A stretch of 15,768 nucleotides of DNA from F1-120-MAGs023 sp038228615 (lineage in GTDB: Bacteria; Actinomycetota; Acidimicrobiia; IMCC26256; PALSA-610). The DNA is taken from NCBI GenBank assembly GCA_038228615.1, contig JBBRPC010000071.1, forward strand, positions 1 to 15,768, given 5' to 3'. The position numbers were made by a program, and so were the translations under genes. Under the pieces are notes generated by a model. The model did not search any database. It was not told where the DNA came from and saw only the letters and a program-made list of their open reading frames with translations. Position 1 is the stretch's first letter; every line of letters begins with the position of its first letter. Positions 1-5,088 of this stretch are shown in pieces.

Positions 1-1
1 C

Positions 2-235
2 GCTCCATGGGACTCGACCGTGGTCGTTACCGTCTCGAAGGGTCCGCACACCGTCAAGATGCCGACGGTCGTCGGGCTGCAGGCCGCCGATGCTTGCCTG
101 CTGTTGCGCAACCGGCAGCTGGATTGTGCGTCGCCGCTGAGCGGTCCGCAGGTCACGGGCATTGTTACCGCTGCCGATCACAACCCCGGCGACGACGTGC
201 TCATTGGAACTGCGGTCAAACTCATCGTGGCGTGA
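2..235 (+). CDS. PASTA-domain protein, C-terminal end (partial, 5' end outside window)
   Basis: The visible 77 residues run in frame from the window edge to a TGA. They contain the end of one PASTA repeat (VVVTVSKGP) followed by a complete-looking PASTA unit that begins near PTVVGLQAADA and ends at KLIVA. PASTA repeats are small extracellular modules that bind peptidoglycan fragments or muropeptides. They sit at the C-terminus of PknB-type Ser/Thr kinases and of some penicillin-binding proteins. Which of these the protein is cannot be decided, because the kinase or transpeptidase part lies upstream. Two cysteines in the last repeat (in ACLLL and LDCAS) could form a disulfide, which is plausible for an extracellular domain. 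The protein stops right after the last repeat, as is common for PASTA kinases. Confidence 0.8.
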   Translation, partial: APWDSTVVVTVSKGPHTVKMPTVVGLQAADACLLLRNRQLDCASPLSGPQVTGIVTAADHNPGDDVLIGTAVKLIVA

Positions 236-330
236 TCCCCCGGCCTTGCACCGGAAAGGCTGATTCCAACCACTCCGCAACCCACCCGTAGCATTCTGAG
301 CCGTTCGCAGAAATCTTTCGGAGGTTCGTC
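236..330. other. Short intergenic region before the SDR gene
   Basis: These 95 bases hold a weak hairpin (GCCTT at 243-247 pairing with AAGGC at 256-260) with no T-tract, so it is not a convincing intrinsic terminator. A TAGCAT hexamer at 289-294 fits the loose actinobacterial -10 pattern TANNNT, but no good -35 box is visible. A GGAGG ribosome binding site lies at 320-324, 6 bases before the next ATG. Confidence 0.4.
320..324 (+). promoter_or_regulatory. Ribosome binding site of the SDR gene
   Basis: GGAGG lies 6 bases upstream of the ATG at 331, an optimal spacing that fixes this start. Confidence 0.8.
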
Positions 331-1227
331 ATGGGTGCGCTCGATGGCAAAGTTGCAATCATTACCGGTGCTGGTGGTGGCCTCGGCCGCGAACATGCGC
401 TCCTATTCGCTGCTGAGGGTGCAAAGATCGTGGTCAACGATCTCGGTGGCGATAGCCATGGCACGAGTGGCGCAAACGCAACACCTGCGCAAGAAACCGT
501 TGCGATGATTGAGGTAATGGGTGGAGAAGCCGTCGTGAACGGTGCGAACGTTGCCGATTGGGACGCCGCGGGTGCCATGGTGCAACAGGCGATCGATACA
601 TTTGGCGATCTCCACATTCTTGTGAACAATGCCGGTATTCTGCGCGACAGCGTCATCTTCAAGATGACCGAAGCCGAATGGGATGCAGTCATCAGCGTGC
701 ATCTCAAGGGCCATTTCGCCCCGACCCAACATGCCGCGGTGTATTGGCGAAACCAGTCGAAGCAAGCCGAGGAGGCTGGCGTCGCTACGCCAGGACGTTC
801 CATCATCCATACGTCGTCGACGTCTGGTGTGTTTTCGAATCCCGGTCAGGCAAATTACGGTGCTGCGAAGACCGGAATCGCGACCCTCAGCCAAATTTGT
901 GCGAAGGAACTCAAGCGGTACAACGTGCGCTCAAACTCCATCTGTCCTGGTGCTCGCACTCGGTTGACGCTGGAGACTCCAGGTCTTGGTTCGATGGTCG
1001 CAGCACCCGAAGCGGGCTTCGATACCTGGGACCCGGCGAACGTATCGCCGTTCGTTGCGTATCTCGCGAGCGACCTCTGCACGATGACCGGCGAGACCTT
1101 TTTCGTCCAGGGCGGCGTCGTCCAACGCATCCAAAGTTGGAAATCCGCCGAAAAGATCGAACAAGACGACCGTTGGACAATTGCCGACATCGCCGCGAAC
1201 GCAGCCAGCCTTGTGCCCCAGCGGTGA
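331..1227 (+). CDS. Short-chain dehydrogenase/reductase, MFE-2-like 3-hydroxyacyl-CoA dehydrogenase type
   Basis: This 298-residue protein is a classical NAD(P)-binding Rossmann enzyme of the SDR family. The cofactor glycine motif TGAGGGLG is at residues 12-19. Asp37 at the end of the second strand suggests NAD preference. NNAG is at 99-102, and the catalytic set Ser163, Tyr176, Lys180 is intact (YGAAK). It is longer than the usual 250 residues. The long NDLGGD segment, the insertion around 140-156 and the C-terminal extension resemble the dehydrogenase unit of peroxisomal multifunctional enzyme type 2 (17-beta-HSD type 4), which oxidises 3-hydroxyacyl-CoA or steroid side-chain intermediates. 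The substrate is inferred from this resemblance and not proven. The start is supported by GGAGG at 320-324. Gaps of 95 and 317 bases suggest it is transcribed alone. Confidence 0.9.
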   Translation: MGALDGKVAIITGAGGGLGREHALLFAAEGAKIVVNDLGGDSHGTSGANATPAQETVAMIEVMGGEAVVNGANVADWDAAGAMVQQAIDTFGDLHILVNNAGILRDSVIFKMTEAEWDAVISVHLKGHFAPTQHAAVYWRNQSKQAEEAGVATPGRSIIHTSSTSGVFSNPGQANYGAAKTGIATLSQICAKELKRYNVRSNSICPGARTRLTLETPGLGSMVAAPEAGFDTWDPANVSPFVAYLASDLCTMTGETFFVQGGVVQRIQSWKSAEKIEQDDRWTIADIAANAASLVPQR

Positions 1228-1544
1228 ATGCCGACGGGCTGAATTGCACCGAAATATCCCAAATGCCGTAATGGAAGAGCTAGGAAGAGGCCCTGCGACC
1301 TATTCCCACGGAGCGTGGCAATGCCGACCATCTTCGGCATGCGGAGAATGCCTCGCGGCGGCACCACCCATCCTCAATCGCCGCGACCGGGAAACGGTTA
1401 CGGTCGCCCGTTGGTTCCGGGACCCGCGCGACGTCTTAGCCCCATCCGACTTGAGATGGGCGCGCTCTCGCATGTCGTTGGCTTATGGGCAGCCGATGTG
1501 GATCTTGCCGCCGCAGAACGGTCTGAAACGAAGCGCTAGTCCGC
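1228..1544. other. 317-base gap with a chain of hairpins, possible structured RNA or leader
   Basis: No recognised gene lies here. On the plus strand there is a series of local stems: GGAA-AGG/CCT-TTCC (1283-1306), CCACG/CGTGG (1306-1318), a perfect 7-bp stem ATGCCGA/TCGGCAT (1321-1340), and an 8-bp stem TCGCGGCG/CGCCGCGA (1353-1386). These are followed by a 6-of-7 pairing CCGGGAA/TTCCGGG (1387-1421) enclosing AACGG/CCGTT, then CCCATC/GATGGG (1441-1460) extended by GCGCG/CGCGC (1426-1465) across a 10-base bulge, and TTGGCT/AGCCGA (1478-1496). I could not match it to tmRNA, RNase P RNA, SRP RNA or a riboswitch I know. GC-rich DNA forms hairpins by chance, so an RNA is only a possibility. A competing reading is the small ORF 1321-1539. 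Confidence 0.3.
1321..1539 (+). CDS. Possible small protein, 72 residues, unknown
   Basis: An ATG at 1321 is preceded by GGAG at 1310-1313 with 7-base spacing, and the frame runs to TAG at 1537-1539. The MFS exporter start (GTG 1545) follows 5 bases later and has no ribosome binding site of its own. A translated small ORF here could therefore couple translation into the exporter. The product has a Pro/Arg-rich N-terminal half (PRPGNGYGRPLVPGPARR) and a more protein-like C-terminal half (GALSHVVGLWAADVDLAAAE). I do not recognise the family. By eye, third-position GC is similar to or a little above that of the neighbouring SDR gene, which does not settle the matter. The overlap with strong hairpins argues for caution. 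Confidence 0.3.
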   Translation: MPTIFGMRRMPRGGTTHPQSPRPGNGYGRPLVPGPARRLSPIRLEMGALSHVVGLWAADVDLAAAERSETKR

Positions 1545-3068
1545 GTGGGTGAGATCACCGATACGCCGCCTAGTGAGTTCCCCAAGGACTATTCCAGCGA
1601 ATATTCCGGTGAGTTCCCAAATGAGTTTCCGGGTGAGTTTCCGGGTACCGAAGAAGTGCCGTTGCTCGACTGGCCACGTCTGTTCCGTCGTCGCGTTGCA
1701 CGCCGGATGCATGATGCTGATCGCTACCGTTGGTTCGCACTTGTAACGGTGCTCGCTGGTCTGTTTTCAAGCGGAATCACGATCACAATTCTCGGCAACT
1801 CGCTGCCGAGGATTGCGAACGATATTGGAACGGCACCTTCGACCGCGACGTGGATTCTGACGGGCCAACTCCTCACCCTTGCAGTGTTGATGCCCCTCAT
1901 GGGCAAGCTCGGCGATACCCATGGGCATCGCAAGGTATACATCACCGGCTTCGCGGTGTTTGCTGCGATGTCGATCCCCACCGCACTCGCACCGAATATC
2001 GTGTGGTTGCTGGTGTTTCGGGTGTTAGGCGCGGCAGGTGGCGCGGCAATGAACCCGACATCAATGGCGATCGTGATGCACTCGTTTCCAGAAGAGGATC
2101 GAGTCAAGGCGCTGGGTTGGTGGCAGTTGGTTGGCGCGGGCGCGCCGGTGATTGGCCTTGCAGTCGGAGGTGTCATCGTCGACACCATCGGTTGGCGTTG
2201 GATCTTCGTTGGTCAGGGCGCGATCAGCGTTGGCGCTCTTGCCGTCGCCGTTGTTGTTCTGCGCGAAACCCCGACCCGCCCGGCTGGGCGGTTCGATGTT
2301 GGCGGTGCGACCACGCTCGCTGTCGGGGTTGTCAGCCTGTTGTTAGGCATGCAGTTGTTGCAACGTCTTGGCGCCGACGGCCTGACGATCGGATTGCTTG
2401 TGCTCGCGCCTATCGTGCTCGTTTGGTTTGTTCGCATCGAACATCGTGCGGCAGAACCGCTGCTCCCGTTGCGTTTTTTCCGCGAGCGCAACTTCACGGC
2501 GTCGCTCGTTGCGCAGTTCGGTGCGAACTTCGCGTACATGGGGAGTTTCATCATTACGCCGTTGCTGGTGCAGCAACGATTTGGATTTTCCAACAGTTCC
2601 AGTGCGCTTTCGATGGCAGTGCGACCCTTGACCTTCAGCATTCTTGCGCCGTTCGCTGGCTACATCGCGGTCAAGCGCGGCGATCGGTTGATGAGCACCA
2701 CGGGCACAACATTCATTGCGCTTGGCATGGCGGGTTTCGTGATCGCTGCAGCGCAGCACTCGGTTGGTTTCGTATTCGTTGGGCTCGTCGGCGCCGGGAT
2801 TGGAATGGGGACAGCGTCGCCGAGTCTCATTTCAGCGGTCGGTAACACGGTCACGCGCCATGAGCTTGGTGTCGCGAACGCGGCACAGTCGATGATTGCC
2901 CAACTCGGGGTGGTGGTGGGAATGGGTGTGCTCTCGACGGTGCAGGCAACCGGCAATGGCGACGGGTCGTTTGCCCTGGCGTATTGCTTCGGATTGGCGC
3001 TCGCGATCGCCGCGATTTTCGCGTCGCTTGCGTTGCGTAACTCGTCGGCGGACGTAGCTATTCGGTGA
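1545..3068 (+). CDS. MFS transporter, DHA2 (EmrB/QacA-like) drug:H+ antiporter family
   Basis: This 507-residue membrane protein has the length and segment pattern of 14-helix DHA2 exporters, which use the proton gradient to expel drugs or metabolites across the inner membrane. Motif A appears as GKLGDTHGHRK at about 120-130. The antiporter motif C appears as GAGAPVIGLAVGG at about 197-209. A conserved arginine in FRVLGAAGGA is near 159. The first 60 residues are cytosolic and unusual: six tetrapeptides of the form [SKGN]-[ED]-[FY]-[PS] at 10-33, then a basic stretch (RRRVARRMHDADRYR) before the first helix. An in-frame TGA at 1524 leaves GTG 1545 as the first possible start. A GTG at residue 38 is an alternative. 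No Shine-Dalgarno is visible for either. Its 3' end overlaps the convergent SCP2 gene by 11 bases. Confidence 0.88.
   Translation: MGEITDTPPSEFPKDYSSEYSGEFPNEFPGEFPGTEEVPLLDWPRLFRRRVARRMHDADRYRWFALVTVLAGLFSSGITITILGNSLPRIANDIGTAPSTATWILTGQLLTLAVLMPLMGKLGDTHGHRKVYITGFAVFAAMSIPTALAPNIVWLLVFRVLGAAGGAAMNPTSMAIVMHSFPEEDRVKALGWWQLVGAGAPVIGLAVGGVIVDTIGWRWIFVGQGAISVGALAVAVVVLRETPTRPAGRFDVGGATTLAVGVVSLLLGMQLLQRLGADGLTIGLLVLAPIVLVWFVRIEHRAAEPLLPLRFFRERNFTASLVAQFGANFAYMGSFIITPLLVQQRFGFSNSSSALSMAVRPLTFSILAPFAGYIAVKRGDRLMSTTGTTFIALGMAGFVIAAAQHSVGFVFVGLVGAGIGMGTASPSLISAVGNTVTRHELGVANAAQSMIAQLGVVVGMGVLSTVQATGNGDGSFALAYCFGLALAIAAIFASLALRNSSADVAIR
1572..1643 (+). repeat. Six 12-base (four-codon) tandem repeats in the exporter N-terminus
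   Basis: The units translate as SEFP, KDYS, SEYS, GEFP, NEFP, GEFP. The last three are nearly identical in DNA (GGTGAGTTTCCG-like), while the earlier ones have diverged. This suggests expansion by slippage or local duplication. The motif is acidic-aromatic and likely disordered. If GTG 1545 is not the real start, the repeat would lie in an untranslated leader. Confidence 0.7.
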
Positions 3069-3465
3069 TGCCCTGTATAGCCGCTTGCATCTCAGGGCTT
3101 GCTCCGCCGCCACCTTGTTGCTGCATCATGAGCTTGGTCATGTCGCCTTGGACTTTGACTTTGCCCGACATGAACGCCTGCATCCCTGCTTGCTGGTCGC
3201 CAGAAATGAAGACGGCTTTGGCCGTCGAGTAGTCGGTGGTAAGGGTGACGTCGGCTGGGTCGCGATGACCACCACCCATCACGACAGCACCGTCGACGTT
3301 GCCCATGTGGAACTGCTTGTCGGTTCCGAACGGCGTGTCGGTGACCTGCATGTTGATCACGAGGTTCGCCTGGGTGGCCGTGGCCCCGTCGGCTGCATGC
3401 TGGGTCACGATCTCGCCGACCTTGGCCAGCCACTCATCAGAAAGGAACGCGAATTTCTCCGACAC
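3058..3465 (-). CDS. SCP2 sterol-carrier-like protein
   Basis: This 135-residue protein matches the SCP2 fold, a small domain with a hydrophobic tunnel that binds sterols, fatty acids or acyl-CoA. The hallmark C-terminal segment is present as GDQQAGMQAFMSGKVKVQGD, followed by a Met/Gln-rich helix (TKLMMQQQ) and a flexible GGGGASPE linker. The open frame extends further upstream to 3759, but that part overlaps the lipoprotein gene and shows no domain. The GTG at 3465 with GGAGG 6 bases before it is the clear start. It lies 62 bases downstream of the lipoprotein gene on the same strand, so co-transcription is plausible. Free-standing SCP2 proteins are common in actinobacteria with lipid catabolism. 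Its ligand is unknown. Confidence 0.85.
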   Translation of the reverse strand: MSEKFAFLSDEWLAKVGEIVTQHAADGATATQANLVINMQVTDTPFGTDKQFHMGNVDGAVVMGGGHRDPADVTLTTDYSTAKAVFISGDQQAGMQAFMSGKVKVQGDMTKLMMQQQGGGGASPEMQAAIQGITE

Positions 3466-3471
3466 TTCAAG

Positions 3472-3476
3472 CCTCC
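3472..3476 (-). promoter_or_regulatory. Ribosome binding site deciding the SCP2 start
   Basis: On the minus strand GGAGG precedes GTG 3465 by 6 bases. This supports the short form of the gene over the longer open frame that reaches back to 3759. Confidence 0.8.
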
Positions 3477-3527
3477 AGGGCTGTTTGTGAACGATCGACA
3501 ACGACGGCGCGGAAGTGTATCGAACCG

Positions 3528-4295
3528 TTATGCCTTCGGGTTTTCGTTGGGGCGGTAGCCGTCGAGCAACTTTGCGTTGTCGTGCGCGAACAACGGGCCG
3601 TTCATGTAGCCAGTGCCGATCCACAGGTGCATCATCGTGAGGTTGCTGATCGGGAACATCACGCCCTTGTTGCGGACACAGCCAGCGTGGCTGAGATTGA
3701 TCGGTGAGCCCTCCGCGTCGCCTTCCGAGATCACGACGCCCTCGCTTGCCACAAAGCACACAGATGAGTGTCGGTGCCAGTGATCGTCGGGACCACTAAA
3801 ACCAACCGGATCCGTGGGACTATTCATGATCCAGCTGACACCTGCGAGCTTCGCGTCGTCGCCCTCACCGTCGAACAGCAACACGTTGGGAGTTGTCATG
3901 TCGGGAGTGGAACCGAATGACGCGAACCCAGCGACGCCACCGTGGAGCCAATGCGATCCGATGCCGTACAGACTCTTGGTTGCCTTGGACCAGCCGTCTT
4001 TTTTCGCATCGGCAGCGGTCTTGTATTTGCTCGCCCATTTGATGACGGTATCGACCTGGGCTTTCGTTGTGGGCGAAAGCTCGGCGTAGGTGATCTTCGA
4101 ATCGTTGTGGTGATGTCCAGCCATGCCAGCCATATCGTGCGATCCAGCGGCGTGACTGGCTGGCACCTTGGCCTTGGTCGTTGTGGTGGCAGGGGATTGC
4201 GCTGCGGTATTGGCCTTGGCGGAGCCGCACGCTGCGACCGCAAGACCGAGCGCCATCACTCCGGCGACGCGGCGCGCAGATCGATATGTTTGCAT
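3528..4295 (-). CDS. His/Met-rich lipoprotein of unknown function
   Basis: This 255-residue protein begins with a lipoprotein signal: basic residues RSARR, a hydrophobic core, and lipobox VAAC with Cys23 as the predicted lipidated residue. It is therefore expected to be anchored outside the cytoplasmic membrane. A Thr/Ala-rich linker (30-45) leads to a metal-ligand-rich segment, HDMAGMAGHHH at 53-63. The folded part carries HWLHGG (115-120) and DDHWHRH (170-176), two cysteines (180 and 206) that could pair, and conserved-looking aromatic positions. The clustered His and Met residues suggest copper or another transition metal, but I do not recognise the family and no enzyme function is assigned. 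The start is supported by GGAGG about 5 bases upstream. It is divergent from the ferredoxin gene and upstream of the SCP2 gene on the same strand. Confidence 0.8.
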   Translation of the reverse strand: MQTYRSARRVAGVMALGLAVAACGSAKANTAAQSPATTTTKAKVPASHAAGSHDMAGMAGHHHNDSKITYAELSPTTKAQVDTVIKWASKYKTAADAKKDGWSKATKSLYGIGSHWLHGGVAGFASFGSTPDMTTPNVLLFDGEGDDAKLAGVSWIMNSPTDPVGFSGPDDHWHRHSSVCFVASEGVVISEGDAEGSPINLSHAGCVRNKGVMFPISNLTMMHLWIGTGYMNGPLFAHDNAKLLDGYRPNENPKA

Positions 4296-4328
4296 TGGTT
4301 CCTCCCGAACTGCCCAACATGAGGGCCA

Positions 4329-4365
4329 GACCGGACAAGGGTAGACGCTGGGAAGTCATCCGGTC
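4329..4365. promoter_or_regulatory. Inverted repeat in the lipoprotein/ferredoxin divergent region, candidate operator
   Basis: GACCGGA at 4329-4335 and TCCGGTC at 4359-4365 form a perfect 7-base inverted repeat with starts 30 bases apart, about three helical turns. It lies in the 109-base region between two divergent genes. This spacing would suit a dimeric or looping regulator. Chance is possible for 7-base arms in GC-rich DNA. Confidence 0.3.
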
Positions 4366-4390
4366 ATGTTCCGTGATCGAGCCTGACGGG

Positions 4391-4396
4391 TACGCT
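4391..4396 (+). promoter_or_regulatory. Possible -10 element of the ferredoxin gene
   Basis: TACGCT fits TANNNT and ends 8 bases before the ATG at 4405. No Shine-Dalgarno is seen there, so a leaderless or nearly leaderless mRNA is possible. No clear -35 box is visible. Confidence 0.25.
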
Positions 4397-4404
4397 GCTC
4401 GCCG

Positions 4405-4707
4405 ATGAGCGGGAGTCGCCAAGAACGCATCGAGCGCCGTGCCCGTAACCCGAAATGGCGGAACCCGCCGTTGCGGATCGAGATGAGCGAGTGCATCAAC
4501 TGCGACGCGTGTCTTCGTCATTGTCCTTCGCAGTTCGGTGCGATCTTCAACCACGGGGCCGATGTCGTCATCGTCGCTGAACTGTGTTCTGGTTGCGACA
4601 AGTGCCTCCCGGTGTGTCCCGTCAATTGCATCTATCCCGATCCAACACCAGCAGCTACCCCCGAAGCATGGTGGCGACTTCCGAACTCTGATTTGGACCC
4701 GTACTAA
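4405..4707 (+). CDS. 2[4Fe-4S] ferredoxin-like protein
   Basis: This 100-residue soluble protein has two four-cysteine iron-sulfur motifs: Cys30, 33, 36, 40 (CINCDACLRHCP) and Cys61, 64, 67, 71 (CSGCDKCLPVCP). Cys75 is an extra. Each set is C-x2-C-x2-C-x3-C-P, the classical arrangement for a pair of [4Fe-4S] clusters used in one-electron transfer. A basic N-terminal extension of about 25 residues (RQERIERRARNPKWR) precedes the clusters and is unusual for a bacterial ferredoxin. An internal ATG at residue 27 would remove it, but neither start has a good ribosome binding site. The partner enzyme is not evident. It is followed after 69 bases by gatC, which appears to have its own promoter. Confidence 0.85.
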   Translation: MSGSRQERIERRARNPKWRNPPLRIEMSECINCDACLRHCPSQFGAIFNHGADVVIVAELCSGCDKCLPVCPVNCIYPDPTPAATPEAWWRLPNSDLDPY

Positions 4708-4764
4708 GCCGCTGTTGAAGGGGTTCCACGCAAATTGAACAGGAGCTTTGCGGAGCCTTGTTCG

Positions 4765-4770
4765 TAGACT
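4765..4770 (+). promoter_or_regulatory. Probable -10 element giving a leaderless gatC mRNA
   Basis: TAGACT fits the actinobacterial -10 pattern TANNNT and ends exactly 6 bases before the gatC ATG at 4777. That places the likely transcription start on the A of the ATG. No Shine-Dalgarno sequence stands at a usable distance; the AGGAG at 4741 is over 30 bases away. Confidence 0.45.
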
Positions 4771-4776
4771 CAGCCC

Positions 4777-5088
4777 ATGAGTAGTTCGCCCCCATTGTTG
4801 ACGCGCGCCGACGTTGAACACGTCGCACGATTGGCACGGCTGGCGTTGACCGACGCCGAAATCGATGAGTTCACTGTGCAACTCGGCGGCATCTTGGAGC
4901 ATGCGGCATCGGTTGGCGCGCTCGACACAATCGACGTTCCGCCCACGTCGCATCCTTTGCCGTTGGTCAACGTGTTCCGCGACGACGTTGTGCGCGTTGG
5001 ATTGTCACGCGACGAGGTTCTCGCTTCGGCACCCGAAGTGCAGGATGGCCGTTTTCAGGTTCCGCGGATTCTTGGAGACGCCCCGTGA
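4777..5088 (+). CDS. gatC: Asp/Glu-tRNA amidotransferase subunit C
   Basis: GatC is the small stabilising subunit that wraps around GatA and GatB in the GatCAB complex. The 103-residue length is normal. The family pattern is visible: an N-terminal helix VEHVARLARLALTDAE, the QLGGILEH helix, the middle PPTSHPLPLVNVFRDD segment (the conserved R-D/E-D part), and the C-terminal APEVQDGRFQVPRIL. The gene ends within the gatA start (GTGA overlap at 5085-5088), a sign of translational coupling. The ATG at 4777 has no ribosome binding site but has a well-placed -10 element, so it may be translated from a leaderless mRNA. Confidence 0.95.
   Translation: MSSSPPLLTRADVEHVARLARLALTDAEIDEFTVQLGGILEHAASVGALDTIDVPPTSHPLPLVNVFRDDVVRVGLSRDEVLASAPEVQDGRFQVPRILGDAP

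Noticed and set aside
236..290. tRNA-like stretch on the minus strand (GGTGGGTTGCGGAGTGGTTG followed by a GCCTT/AAGGC stem)
   Set aside because: The presumed anticodon loop is 8 bases, there is no T-arm with a proper GTTCGAATC loop downstream, and the acceptor stem cannot close without entering the PASTA gene.
222..894. Minus-strand ORFs opposite the SDR gene
   Set aside because: The plus-strand SDR has intact cofactor and catalytic motifs and a ribosome binding site. The antisense products are featureless.
3466..3759. N-terminal extension of the SCP2 reading frame
   Set aside because: It overlaps the end of the lipoprotein gene, shows no domain and has basic low-complexity content. GTG 3465 has an optimal ribosome binding site.
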